DNA from: Ereboglobus luteus
GTDB lineage: Bacteria > Verrucomicrobiota > Verrucomicrobiia > Opitutales > Opitutaceae
Length of the DNA: 64,000 nucleotides
Reading direction: 5' to 3'
NCBI RefSeq assembly: GCF_003096195.1
Contig: NZ_CP023004.1
Span: forward strand, 3,576,501-3,640,500
The position numbers and the translations under genes were made by a program. Below, piece after piece: positions 24,828 through 33,611 of this stretch (within the stretch, counting starts at the first letter, position 1; each line of letters opens with the position of its first letter). The notes beneath the pieces are model-generated. The model was not told the DNA's origin. It ran no database searches and saw only the letters and a list, made by a program, of their open reading frames with translations.

Positions 24828-26498
24828 ATGACTCCACACAAACTACTCCTCGGCGCGCTTGCGTGCGTTGTCCTTTCATGCGGGCTTGCCGCCGGTGAAA
24901 TCAATGTCATCCCGCGTCCCGCGCAGATCGTGCGCGACGATGCGAAGGCGGACGCGCCGTTGGGCGCGGCGCATGTCATTGTGTGCGCCGATGCCGCGCT
25001 TGGGCGCGTGTATGCGGACACGCTTTTGGAATGGACGGGCTTGCGCCTGGCGGTGCACCCGACAACGGCGACCGCGGCGGGCCGTCCGGTAATCAGCGTT
25101 GATTCCGCCTCGCGCTCGGCGAACGCGCACATCGCGCATCCCGAGGGCTATGCGCTTGAGGTCGCCGCGGATGGCGCCGTGCGCATCGAGGCGTCCGCCC
25201 GCAACGGCGCGTTTTACGCGTTGCAAACACTCGCGCAACTCGTGGCGCGGGACGGCGCGCGCGTCACGCTGCCAGTCGTGCGCATTCACGACGCGCCGCG
25301 ATTCAAGTGGCGCGGCGTGTTGTTCGACGACGGACGGCACTTCTTCGGCCCGGTTGCGGCGAAGCGATTGATCGACGCCATGGCGCTGTATAAATTCAAC
25401 ACGCTGCACTGGCATCTCACCGAGGACCAGGGCTGGCGCATTGAGATAAAAAAATATCCCAGGCTCACGCAAATCGGCGCGTGGCGCGCCAACTCTCCCA
25501 CGCCCGGCGACCGCAACAAGCCCGACGGCGTGCCGCACGGCGGTTATTACACGCAGGACGAGGTCCGCGAGATCGTCGCCTACGCGCACCAGCGCGGTAT
25601 CACCGTCGTCCCCGAAATCGAAATCCCGGGGCACGCCGCCGCCGCCATCGCCTCCTATCCGGAGCTTGGCAACAGCGACATCGAAGGCTACGCGCCCAAG
25701 GTCGTCGAAACTTGGGGCGTCAAGCCCTACGTCTTCGCGCCCAAGGATGAGACGTTTCGCTTTTTGCAGGATGTGCTCGACGAGGTTTGCGAGCTGTTCC
25801 CCAATTCAAAATACATCCACATCGGCGGCGACGAGGCTCCGAAAAAACAATGGAAGGCGTCCGCCTTCGCGCAAAAAATCATTCGTGAAAACAACCTGAA
25901 GGACGAGTTCGAGCTGCAATCGTGGTTCCTCGCGCGCATCGAAAAATATCTCAACGCGCGCGGCCGCCGCATCGTCGGCTGGGATGAAATCCAGGAGGGC
26001 GGCCTGTCGCCAACCGCGACGATGATGGTCTGGCGCGATTGGAAGTGGGCGCGGCTCGCCATCGAAAAAGGCAACGATGTCGTGATGACGCCAAACTCCC
26101 ATTGTTATCTGGACTACCTCGCCTCCGCCGACGACAAGCTGGCCGATCCCTATTACGAGCAGCCCGCCCTCAATCGTTCCGGCAACCGTCCGCAGCGGCT
26201 CGTCACGCTGGAGAAGGCGTATCACTTCGAGCCCATTCCCGAGGGCACGCCGCCGGAGCGCGAGAAGCAAGTGCTCGGCTGCCAGGCGAACCTTTGGGGC
26301 GAATATCTTTTCGATTGGAACCGCGCCGAGTATAACCTGTATCCGCGCATGTTCGCGCTGGCGGAGGTTGCGTGGAGCCCGAAGGAGGCGCGCGACTGGA
26401 GCTGCTTCCAAAAGCGCCTGCCTTCCGCGATTCGTTATCTCGACAAGGTCAACGCCAACTACCGCCGTCCCGACGGCTCGCCCGCGCGGGCGCGATAA
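24828..26498 (+). CDS. Exported beta-N-acetylhexosaminidase (GH20)
   Basis: A 556-aa protein with signal peptide MTPHKLLLGALACVVLSCGL. An N-terminal GH20b domain (INVIPRPAQIV) is followed by the catalytic barrel: RFKWRGVLFDDGRHFF, LHWHLTEDQGWRIEIKKYP, VVPEIEIPGHAAAAIASYP, and HIGGDEAPKKQW at about residue 331, where the Asp-Glu pair supports substrate-assisted catalysis. It removes terminal GlcNAc or GalNAc from glycans in the periplasm or outside. Start at ATG 24828; an ATG inside nagB would not give the signal peptide. It follows nagB by 34 bp and precedes the symporter, so an amino-sugar operon is likely. Confidence 0.95.
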   Translation: MTPHKLLLGALACVVLSCGLAAGEINVIPRPAQIVRDDAKADAPLGAAHVIVCADAALGRVYADTLLEWTGLRLAVHPTTATAAGRPVISVDSASRSANAHIAHPEGYALEVAADGAVRIEASARNGAFYALQTLAQLVARDGARVTLPVVRIHDAPRFKWRGVLFDDGRHFFGPVAAKRLIDAMALYKFNTLHWHLTEDQGWRIEIKKYPRLTQIGAWRANSPTPGDRNKPDGVPHGGYYTQDEVREIVAYAHQRGITVVPEIEIPGHAAAAIASYPELGNSDIEGYAPKVVETWGVKPYVFAPKDETFRFLQDVLDEVCELFPNSKYIHIGGDEAPKKQWKASAFAQKIIRENNLKDEFELQSWFLARIEKYLNARGRRIVGWDEIQEGGLSPTATMMVWRDWKWARLAIEKGNDVVMTPNSHCYLDYLASADDKLADPYYEQPALNRSGNRPQRLVTLEKAYHFEPIPEGTPPEREKQVLGCQANLWGEYLFDWNRAEYNLYPRMFALAEVAWSPKEARDWSCFQKRLPSAIRYLDKVNANYRRPDGSPARAR

Positions 26499-26558
26499 TT
26501 AATTGTCTCAATACGCATCATTGCTTCCTTGTTGTAGAAGAAAACCCACACACTCCCC

Positions 26559-28529
26559 ATGCTAACAAACCTCTCGTTTCTCGATTTGGCGATCATCGCC
26601 GGCTTTCTGATCTCGGTGGTGCTCGTCGGTTCCGCCGCCGCGCGCCGCTCGGGCCGCAGCGCCGGCGACTTCTTTCTCTCCGGCCGCTCCATGCCCTGGT
26701 GGCTGCTCGGCGTCTCGATGGTGGCGTGCACGTTTTCGTGCGACACGCCGAACCTCGTCACCGACATCGTGCGCACGCACGGCGTGGCGGGCAACTGGGT
26801 GTGGTGGGCGTTTCTGCTGACGGGCATGCTGACGGTTTTTGTCTATGCGAAACTCTGGCGCCGCTCGGCGCTCGACACCGACCTCGGCTTTTACGAGATC
26901 CGCTACAGCGGGCGTCCCGCGGCGGCCCTGCGCGGATTTCGCGCGCTGTATCTGGGCGTGTTTTTTAATGTCATGATCATGGCCACCGTGTCGCTCGCGG
27001 CGATCAAGATCGGGCAGGTGCTCTTCGGCCTTTCGCCGGTGGAAACATTGCTGTGGGCCATGGCGGGCGTGGCGGTTTACGCGACGCTCGGCGGATTGAC
27101 CGGGTCGATCTGGGCGGATTTTTACCAATACTCCGTGGCGATGGTAGGCGCGATTTTTGCGGCGGTTTACGCGGTCAAATCGCCCGAGGTCGGCGGCATC
27201 TCGTCGTTGGGTGAATTGTTTTCCAACGCCGACGTCTCGGCGCGCATGGCGATGTTTCCCGACCGCGAGGGCGGACTTTCGACACTGATGACATTGTTGA
27301 TTCTCCCCGTGGCCGTGCAGTGGTGGAACGTCTGGTATCCCGGTTCCGAACCCGGCGGCGGCGGCTACATCGCGCAACGCATGCTCTCGGCGAAAAACGA
27401 AAAGAACGCCGTTGGCGCCACGCTCCTGTTCAACTTCCTGCACTACGCCGTCCGACCTTGGCCGTGGATCATCGTCGCGCTGGTTTCGTTGACGCAATTT
27501 CCCATCACCCCGCCCGACCAGCAGGCCGCCGCGCGCACGTGGCTCGCCGCGAATCAGGATCTCGTCACACGCTACGAAAGCGGCGACGCGACACTCGGCG
27601 AAACCGTGCGCAACGAGGTGCGCCAGGCGCGCGCCGACGCCGCCGGAACGGGCAGCCTCGCGCGGGAGTTTCCCCGGGTGGACGAGCAGTTCTTGCGGCA
27701 CGACATCGCGTATCCCGGCATGATTTCCAAGATGCCCAAGGGCTGGCTCGGTTTGATCGTCGCCTCGCTCATCGCCGCCTACATGTCCACCATCGCCACG
27801 CACCTGAACTGGGGCTCCTCCTACGTGGTGCAGGATTTCTACACGCGCTTCATCCGCAAGGACGCCAGCCCGCGCCACGCCGTGCTCGTCGGTCGGCTCT
27901 CGATGCTCGCGCTGCTTGTGCTTTCGGGAGTGGTCGCGCTCTGGATGCAAAACGCGAAGGATTCCTTCGACATTCTCCTCCAAATCGGCGCCGGCACCGG
28001 GTTGCTCTACATCCTGCGCTGGTTCTGGTGGCGCATCAACGCGTGGAGCGAAATCACCGCGATGATCGTCTCCTTCGCCGTCGCCTGCTTCTTCCAATGG
28101 GGCGCGCCGCATCTCGGCATCGAGGCGGCCATGCGCGAGAGCGGCTGGTTCTCGATCATGGATTACAGTGCGTGGAAACTCGTCCTCGGCATTTTGCTGA
28201 CAACCGCCGGCTGGCTGACCGTGACGTTCCTCACGCAACCGGAGCCGCAGGAAGTGCTCGCGAAGTTCTGTGAAAAAATTCGCGCGGGCGGTCCCGGCTG
28301 GCGCAAGGTGAGCGCGGCGATGCCCGCGTCGTCGGTTGCGAAGGGCAAGTGGGACGTGCCCACCGGCCTGCTGTGCATGATGGTCGGCTGCCTTGCGATC
28401 TGGTCGGCCCTGTTCGGCATCGGCAATTTGCTCTACGGGCGCTCGACGCTGGGCATCGTGCTCTGCGTCGTCGCGGTGCTCGCCACGCTTGCCACGCTGC
28501 GGCTCTCCACGCGCATCAAGCTGGGCTGA
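26559..28529 (+). CDS. Sodium:solute symporter (SSS family)
   Basis: A 656-aa integral membrane protein with about 13-15 helices and the SSS signature region. It opens DLAIIAGFLISVVLVGSAAA, then RSAGDFFLSGRSMPWWLLGV, FSCDTPNLVTDIV and PWPWIIVALVSLTQFPITPP. It should import a sugar with Na+. Between helices it has a soluble insert around residues 320-390 (LAANQDLVTRYESGDATLGE) that is larger than in SGLT-like proteins. Its place after the GH20 gene and before a ROK-like kinase suggests GlcNAc, GalNAc or an oligosaccharide as substrate (inference). Confidence 0.92.
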   Translation: MLTNLSFLDLAIIAGFLISVVLVGSAAARRSGRSAGDFFLSGRSMPWWLLGVSMVACTFSCDTPNLVTDIVRTHGVAGNWVWWAFLLTGMLTVFVYAKLWRRSALDTDLGFYEIRYSGRPAAALRGFRALYLGVFFNVMIMATVSLAAIKIGQVLFGLSPVETLLWAMAGVAVYATLGGLTGSIWADFYQYSVAMVGAIFAAVYAVKSPEVGGISSLGELFSNADVSARMAMFPDREGGLSTLMTLLILPVAVQWWNVWYPGSEPGGGGYIAQRMLSAKNEKNAVGATLLFNFLHYAVRPWPWIIVALVSLTQFPITPPDQQAAARTWLAANQDLVTRYESGDATLGETVRNEVRQARADAAGTGSLAREFPRVDEQFLRHDIAYPGMISKMPKGWLGLIVASLIAAYMSTIATHLNWGSSYVVQDFYTRFIRKDASPRHAVLVGRLSMLALLVLSGVVALWMQNAKDSFDILLQIGAGTGLLYILRWFWWRINAWSEITAMIVSFAVACFFQWGAPHLGIEAAMRESGWFSIMDYSAWKLVLGILLTTAGWLTVTFLTQPEPQEVLAKFCEKIRAGGPGWRKVSAAMPASSVAKGKWDVPTGLLCMMVGCLAIWSALFGIGNLLYGRSTLGIVLCVVAVLATLATLRLSTRIKLG

Positions 28530-28533
28530 CACC

Positions 28534-28557
28534 AGGGCGCACGCAAGGTGCGCCCCT
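28534..28557. repeat. Small hairpin AGGGCGCAC/GTGCGCCCCT
   Basis: A short GC-rich hairpin with arms 28534-28542 and 28548-28557 between the symporter and the ROK-like gene. A related sequence, GGGCGCGC...GCGCGCCC, lies at 31031-31052 between two convergent genes. It may slow transcription or protect mRNA ends; there is no T-run. Confidence 0.45.
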
Positions 28558-28583
28558 ACAAATTTCAAAAATCTATTTTTCCC

Positions 28584-29993
28584 ATGACAGACATTCGTCC
28601 GAAAATCACACCTCCCCTCGATCCCGCCTTTGTGCCCGCCTCGCTTTGGACGCGCGCCTACGGCCGGCTGGTGGCAAACGACAACGGCGCGCGCGACGTC
28701 GAAATCACGCTCGTGCGCGGCGATGGCGGCCGCACAACCCATCGCACGCGCGCACTCGCCGCGGGTCATCCGCGGGCCGCGCTCACGCTCCGCCACATCG
28801 AGCGCATGATCAAGTTTCTCCTCTGGCAGCGCGGCGGCTGCCGTGTGCTCATCGCGGGCGCGGACGAACTGGTCGAGCCGCTCAAGCGCATTTACGGAGC
28901 GCAGGGCGAGCGCGCGTTCGACTGCGAAATGATGGGGGCTAAGATTTACGGAAACCCCTTCGAGGTCGCCCGCGCGGATGAGTCGAACGCGGCGTCCGCA
29001 TTCGAGTCGCAGGACGAGCTTTCGGTTGGCGGGCATCTCGACGGCTGCCGCATCGGTTTCGACCTCGGCGGAAGCGATCGCAAAGTCGCCGCGCTCATCG
29101 ACGGACGCGTGGTGTTTTCCGAGGAAATCCCGTGGAGTCCGTATTTCGAAAAAGATCCCTCGTATCACATCGACGGCGTGCAGGATTTGCTTGTTCGCGC
29201 CGCCGCGCACCTGCCGCGCGTCGATGCCATCGGCGGCAGCTCCGCCGGCGTGTATGTGAACAACGAGGTGCGTGTCGCGTCGCTTTTCCGCAACATCACA
29301 CCCGAGCTTTTTGAGAAAAAAATCCGCCGCATGTTTCCCGACCTGCGCGAACGCTGGGGCGGCGTGCCCTTCGAGGTCGTCAACGACGGCGAGGTGACCG
29401 CGCTCGCCGGCTCGATGTTCATGAAGGACAACGCCGTGCTCGGCGTCTCGATGGGCACCAGCCAGGCCGGCGGCTACGTCACCACCAAGGGCGGTATCAC
29501 GCCCTGGCTCAACGAGCTCGCGTTCGTGCCAGTCGATTACCGCGAGGACGCGCCCCGCGATGAATGGTCGGGCGACGGCGGTTGCGGCGTGCAGTATTTT
29601 TCGCAGCAAGGCGTGGCGCGCCTCGCCCGCGCCGCCGGTTTCGGATTCCCCGAAACCATGCCGATGCCCGAGCAACTCGAAGCCGTGCAGGAGGCCATGA
29701 AAAAGGCTGATCCGCGCGCGCGCGCCATCTACGAAACCGTGGGCGACTGCTTCGGCTATTCGCTCGCCCACTACGCGGATTTCTACGAGCTGCGCAACAT
29801 CCTCATCCTCGGCCGCGTGACATCCGGCGAGGGCGGCCGCGTCATCATCGACCGCGCGCGCGCCGTCTTGGATGCGGAGTTCCCCGAACTCTCCTCGCGC
29901 CTCGCCTTGCGCACGCCCGGCGAGCAGGAAAAACGCCACGGCCAGGCCATCGCCGCCGCCAGCCTGCCGGCGATAACTGACATGCAAAAATGA
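28584..29993 (+). CDS. ROK-like sugar kinase with an N-terminal extension
   Basis: A 469-aa protein. About 140 N-terminal residues of unknown fold precede an ASKHA/ROK-type core: RIGFDLGGSDRKVAALIDG (phosphate loop), IGGSSAGVYVNNEVRVASL, VPFEVVNDGEVTALAGSMFM with the Asn-Asp that positions the sugar and catalytic Asp, and VLGVSMGTSQAGGYV. The zinc-binding CxCGxxGC motif of many ROK kinases is missing; only GDGGCGVQYF stands near that place. It probably phosphorylates an amino sugar or related hexose taken up by the symporter. Start is the ATG at 28584 (MTDIRPKITPPLDP). Downstream comes a palindromic repeat and the PIG-L gene. Confidence 0.75.
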   Translation: MTDIRPKITPPLDPAFVPASLWTRAYGRLVANDNGARDVEITLVRGDGGRTTHRTRALAAGHPRAALTLRHIERMIKFLLWQRGGCRVLIAGADELVEPLKRIYGAQGERAFDCEMMGAKIYGNPFEVARADESNAASAFESQDELSVGGHLDGCRIGFDLGGSDRKVAALIDGRVVFSEEIPWSPYFEKDPSYHIDGVQDLLVRAAAHLPRVDAIGGSSAGVYVNNEVRVASLFRNITPELFEKKIRRMFPDLRERWGGVPFEVVNDGEVTALAGSMFMKDNAVLGVSMGTSQAGGYVTTKGGITPWLNELAFVPVDYREDAPRDEWSGDGGCGVQYFSQQGVARLARAAGFGFPETMPMPEQLEAVQEAMKKADPRARAIYETVGDCFGYSLAHYADFYELRNILILGRVTSGEGGRVIIDRARAVLDAEFPELSSRLALRTPGEQEKRHGQAIAAASLPAITDMQK

Positions 29994-30008
29994 CGACGAC
30001 GATTTTTC

Positions 30009-30124
30009 TTTGGAGTGCGGTGGCAGAGCGAAGCGGCGACACCGCTTTGAACGATTTGCGAATTTTCTCCGCATTCGAAAGCGGCGTCGCCAGGCTCTGA
30101 GCCCTCTGCCGCCGCACTCCAAAA
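30009..30124. repeat. 116-bp nested palindrome (REP/MITE-like)
   Basis: Outer arms 30009-30028 and 30104-30124 pair over about 20 bp (TTTGGAGTGCGGTGGCAGAG). Inner arms GGCGACACCGCTTT and AAAGCGGCGTCGCC also pair, leaving a small AT-rich centre. The whole fills the gap between the ROK-like and PIG-L genes. The form is typical of a mobile palindromic element. Confidence 0.75.
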
Positions 30125-30163
30125 CAGGCAATTTTCAACAACCAACAACCACACATACGCATC

Positions 30164-31015
30164 ATGAAATTCACACGCAACGAAGCCGACACCTTTGTTC
30201 CCGAATCCGCGCTCGCGCCCGCCGACGCGCTCAAGCGCACCACGCACCTGTGCATCGCCGCGCATCAGGACGACATTGAAATCATGGCCTACCAAGGCAT
30301 CGCCGCCTGCTTTGGCCGCGACGACAAATGGTTTTCCGGCGTCGTCGTCACCAACGGCGCGGGCAGCCCGCGCTCGGGCCCCTACAAGGATTACACAGAC
30401 GAAGCCATGCAAGGCATCCGCCGCCGCGAGCAGCGCAAGGCCGCCTATGTCGGCGATTATTCGATTCAGTTTCAGCTCGCGCATCCCAGCGCGGCGGTGA
30501 AGAACCCGGCCGACGCCGGCGTGCAAGCCGACCTCGCCGCGATCCTCGCCGGATGCGCGCCCGAGGTCGTCTATTTGCACCAGCCCGCCGACAAGCACGA
30601 CACGCACATAGCGGTGCTCTCGCACAGCCTCAAGGCGTTGCGCGCGCTTCCAGCGGAGCGTCGTCCGAAAAAAGTGATCGGCTGCGAAGTCTGGCGCGAC
30701 CTCGACTGGCTGTGCGACACCGACAAGCACGCGCTCGACACCGGCGCGCACCCGAACATCGGTGCCTCGCTCGTCGGCGTCTTCGACTCGCAGATCACGG
30801 GAGGCAAGCGCTACGACCTCGCCACGGCGGGCCGCCGCCTCGCGAACGCCACCTACCACACCTCGCACGCCACCGATGTTTACGAAGGCATCAACTGGGC
30901 CATGGACCTGACGCCGCTCGTGGAAAACCCCGAGTATTCAATTTCCGAATACACGCTCGCCTACATCGACCGCTTCCGCCAGGACGTCGCCGACCGCATC
31001 AAGAAGTTTTCTTGA
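30164..31015 (+). CDS. PIG-L family deacetylase (intact metal site)
   Basis: A 283-aa protein with CIAAHQDDIEIMAYQG at residues about 30-45 (HxDD zinc motif), SPRSGPYKDYTDEAM, and QPADKHDTHIAVLSHSLKAL at about 140-160 with the HxxxH-type ligands. Members remove N-acetyl groups from GlcNAc-containing molecules. In this locus it may deacetylate GlcNAc or its phosphate before NagB, doing the job the fused, degenerate domain at 22886 cannot (inference). No signal peptide, so cytoplasmic. It ends the plus-strand run and faces GH30. Confidence 0.87.
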   Translation: MKFTRNEADTFVPESALAPADALKRTTHLCIAAHQDDIEIMAYQGIAACFGRDDKWFSGVVVTNGAGSPRSGPYKDYTDEAMQGIRRREQRKAAYVGDYSIQFQLAHPSAAVKNPADAGVQADLAAILAGCAPEVVYLHQPADKHDTHIAVLSHSLKALRALPAERRPKKVIGCEVWRDLDWLCDTDKHALDTGAHPNIGASLVGVFDSQITGGKRYDLATAGRRLANATYHTSHATDVYEGINWAMDLTPLVENPEYSISEYTLAYIDRFRQDVADRIKKFS

Positions 31016-31030
31016 TAAGCACGCACGCAA

Positions 31031-31052
31031 GGGCGCGCCACAGCGCGCGCCC
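31031..31052. repeat. GC-rich hairpin between convergent genes
   Basis: GGGCGCGC and GCGCGCCC flank a short loop between the ends of the PIG-L and GH30 genes. It resembles the hairpin at 28534. It may serve as a shared 3' end structure. Confidence 0.4.
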
Positions 31053-31072
31053 CCGGCATTGCGATGAGATAA

Positions 31073-32506
31073 TTATTGTTTGTCGATGATGACGGTTGTC
31101 AGCGACCAGCTGTTCAGCGGCAGGCAGACGGCCAGATACTGGTTCTTGAATTTGACCTGAAAGCGCTGGCGCACCTTGGGGTTTTCACCGGCGGCAACGA
31201 CGATCACAAACTGGCCGTCCGGGTTTTTGAATGTGATGGCGGTCAGCGCGTCGTCCGGCTGCTCAATGGCCATGATCTGCGCGCCCCGCTTTACGTAGGG
31301 GCTGAAGTGGTAGAACACTGCGCACTGCGTGCTCTTGCTCACTTTTCCGGTTTCGGTGTCGATCGACATCAGGCCGCCGCAAGGGAATCTTCCGGTGTTG
31401 GGCTGGCCGTCCTCGTCCAAGAGCAGATTCCAACTGGTGAAGGAGGAGCAGCCGTTGTTGAGGGCGCCAAAAATCACCTCCGACCACCATTTCGGAGTCT
31501 GGATGTCTTTCAGCGCCAGGTTGGGGCCGCGCTCGGTCAGGTGCATTTTCGTGCCCGGATTTTGTTTCAAAACTTCCCGCATCATCTCGGGCTTTCCGGC
31601 GTAGGGATGCCATGCCACGGCCGCCGCGTTGCGCTTCACATCGGGATCCGCGAGCATCTGGTTCACGCGATCACGGCCTTCGTAATCCCAGTCATACAAC
31701 CATATTTCCGTGTCGAGTCCCGCATCCTTGAACGCCGTGGGCATCAGTTTTCCGGCCAGTTCGATTTCCTGTTTTGCGGAGACAAGCGTCGCGGGGCAGC
31801 CGCCGCGCTGGTCGGTTCCCGGTTCGTTTTGCACCGAGACGGCGTCGATGCGAATGCCGCGTTCCTTGTAGGCCTTGAGATAGGCTGTCCAATAGGCCGC
31901 GAACGACGGCAAATATTTGTCGAGCAGGCTGCCGCCGCACATGGCGCCGGAATCTTTCATCCAGCCCGGGACGCTCCACACGGCCGCGTAGGTGAACAGG
32001 TCGGAGCGGTAACTGTGGACGCGCTTGATGATCGGAATCATATAGGCCTCGTCGCGCGCCACGGAAAATTTCTTCATCTCAACATCGCCCTCGTGATCGT
32101 TGTAGTTGTAGAGCTCGGTTGCGTAGTCGCTCGATCCGCAGTTGAGGCGTATCATTGAGATGTTCATGCCGCGGGAGCTGAACGCTTCCTTGAGCACTTT
32201 GTGGCGGGCTTCGATATCCATCTGTGAAAGCAGCCAGCAACTGGCGTCGGTCATTGAAACCCCGATGCCGAAATATTCGTGCGAAGGCCTGGCGGCATCC
32301 AAGTCGATCGACTTGAGCAAACTGTATTCGTGTCGCGTGAAAGGTGTCGACGACACTTCGCGCAGGGCCTTGTCCTTTGTGGTTTGCAGGATGCGAAACT
32401 GGATTTCGTTGTCCTTCGGCACATAAGATCCGGCGAAGGCGGATAACGCACAGCCAATCAGGGCAGGCACTAGGAGGAGGTTTTTAAGAGGGCGCATAGC
32501 GCGCAT
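31073..32506 (-). CDS. Exported glycoside hydrolase, GH30 family
   Basis: A 477-aa protein with signal peptide (LLLVPALIGCALSAFAGS). The barrel shows SHEYFGIGVSMTDASCWLLS, RLNCGSSDYA, VWSVPGWMKDSG, IDAVSVQNEPGTDQ with the acid/base Glu at about residue 224, and KMHLTERGPNL with the nucleophile Glu at about 327. A C-terminal beta-sandwich (FVIVVAAGENPKVRQRF) completes the usual GH30 form. Known members hydrolyse glucosylceramide, beta-1,6-glucan or xylan; the substrate here is open. It is downstream of the AraC/epimerase/kinase operon on the same strand, separated by the 32584 palindrome. Confidence 0.88.
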   Translation of the reverse strand: MRAMRPLKNLLLVPALIGCALSAFAGSYVPKDNEIQFRILQTTKDKALREVSSTPFTRHEYSLLKSIDLDAARPSHEYFGIGVSMTDASCWLLSQMDIEARHKVLKEAFSSRGMNISMIRLNCGSSDYATELYNYNDHEGDVEMKKFSVARDEAYMIPIIKRVHSYRSDLFTYAAVWSVPGWMKDSGAMCGGSLLDKYLPSFAAYWTAYLKAYKERGIRIDAVSVQNEPGTDQRGGCPATLVSAKQEIELAGKLMPTAFKDAGLDTEIWLYDWDYEGRDRVNQMLADPDVKRNAAAVAWHPYAGKPEMMREVLKQNPGTKMHLTERGPNLALKDIQTPKWWSEVIFGALNNGCSSFTSWNLLLDEDGQPNTGRFPCGGLMSIDTETGKVSKSTQCAVFYHFSPYVKRGAQIMAIEQPDDALTAITFKNPDGQFVIVVAAGENPKVRQRFQVKFKNQYLAVCLPLNSWSLTTVIIDKQ

Positions 32507-32583
32507 GTGAAACGCAAGGAATTGCTGAGTCGATTAAAACATTCAGAATAAATATTTATTAATGTTTGGCGCAGTCTGTTTGG

Positions 32584-32647
32584 GGCAGGGCGAACCGTCC
32601 CGGTGAATCGCGCATAGTCTCAGCTCACCGGGACGGTTCGCCCTGCC
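32584..32647. repeat. Perfect 23-bp inverted repeat next to the araC stop
   Basis: Arms 32584-32606 and 32625-32647 are exact complements (ends GGCAGGGCGAACC...GGTTCGCCCTGCC) around an 18-nt loop. It lies 4 bp past the stop of the AraC gene and before GH30. It could terminate the AraC operon. Its arm ends match the palindrome at 22671-22760, so both belong to a dispersed family. Confidence 0.85.
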
Positions 32648-32651
32648 AAAT

Positions 32652-33611
32652 TTATTCGCGGGAGGTTGTTCGCACGAATTTTCCGTAGGCGCGCGGCGAC
32701 ATGCCCATGGCGTTTTTGAATGCGCGGCTGAACGCGAAGATCGACTCGAATCCGCATGCCCTTGAGATTTCCTCAATGCTGCCGCGTTCCGGATCGCCGA
32801 GCATTGACGCGGCAATCAACAGTCGCGACTCGCGCATGTAGCTGCCGAGACTCACGCCCAGGTTTTTGCGAAAAATCGCCCGCAAATAACTAATCGAGTA
32901 GCCGGTGTGCGCGGCGAGATCGGATATGCTCACGGACTCGCCGAGGTGCGAACGCACATAGGCGTTGATTTTTTCCAAAATCGCGCCGCGCGTGTCCGAC
33001 TCCTCGCCGTCGTTGCGAATCACGCAATCGGCTTCGCGGCATTTGGCGAGTCGTTGCAAAAAGCTGGAAACCTTGAACACCAAATTCAAGCCGCGCCCGG
33101 GGCCGGAGGGGGGCGACACATATTCCTTGATCAGCGCATCGAGGTCTTCGATTTCGCACGCGCCGAGTTTGCGCGGCGAGTTGCGCAGGAGCTGCAGGGT
33201 GGCGGCGCTTTTCATCTCGAAGGTGACAAACACCCACTTCATCGGCCCTTTCTCAATGTCCAGATAATGGTGAAACTGGTGCGGAAATATCAGGCAAGCC
33301 ATGCCGGGTGTGAGTTGATACGGCACGCCGTCCACATGAATGCGTCCGGTTTTCTGAAGCGGCACCACCAATTCGTAGCGATGATGGTAATTATGCGTCA
33401 CGCCGCGCGGCCGCAGCATGTCCGGCGAGGTGCGCTTGAAAATGATGATGTTGTCGGCAACCGCGGCGTCCTCCAGTTTCGCGCCGGAAAACAAGTCGGC
33501 CGGATTGACCAGCCGGGTGAGCGATTTGCCGATTCGATCGCAGGCTGCCTTGAGCGAAACCTGGTCGTTTGCGCGCGCGCCGCTCTTTTCTATCGGGCTT
33601 CGTCGTGGCAT
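32652..33611 (-). CDS. AraC-family transcriptional regulator (second)
   Basis: A 319-aa protein with a cupin-like sensor (RIHVDGVPYQLTPGMACLIF, then HHYLDIEKGPMKWVFVTFEM) and a C-terminal double HTH (VSISDLAAHTGYSISYLRAI, IEEISRACGFESIFAFSRAF, MSPRAYGKFVR). Its overall design matches the regulator at 21772. The start overlaps the epimerase stop by 22 bp, so it is translated from the same mRNA as the kinase and epimerase and probably controls glycan-use genes such as GH30 (inference). Confidence 0.9.
   Translation of the reverse strand: MPRRSPIEKSGARANDQVSLKAACDRIGKSLTRLVNPADLFSGAKLEDAAVADNIIIFKRTSPDMLRPRGVTHNYHHRYELVVPLQKTGRIHVDGVPYQLTPGMACLIFPHQFHHYLDIEKGPMKWVFVTFEMKSAATLQLLRNSPRKLGACEIEDLDALIKEYVSPPSGPGRGLNLVFKVSSFLQRLAKCREADCVIRNDGEESDTRGAILEKINAYVRSHLGESVSISDLAAHTGYSISYLRAIFRKNLGVSLGSYMRESRLLIAASMLGDPERGSIEEISRACGFESIFAFSRAFKNAMGMSPRAYGKFVRTTSRE

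Noticed and set aside
26562..30131. A 1189-aa open frame on the minus strand
   Set aside because: It is the antisense shadow of the symporter, ROK-like and related genes. It is Arg/His/Gly-rich and has no family motif; the plus-strand genes have clear motifs.
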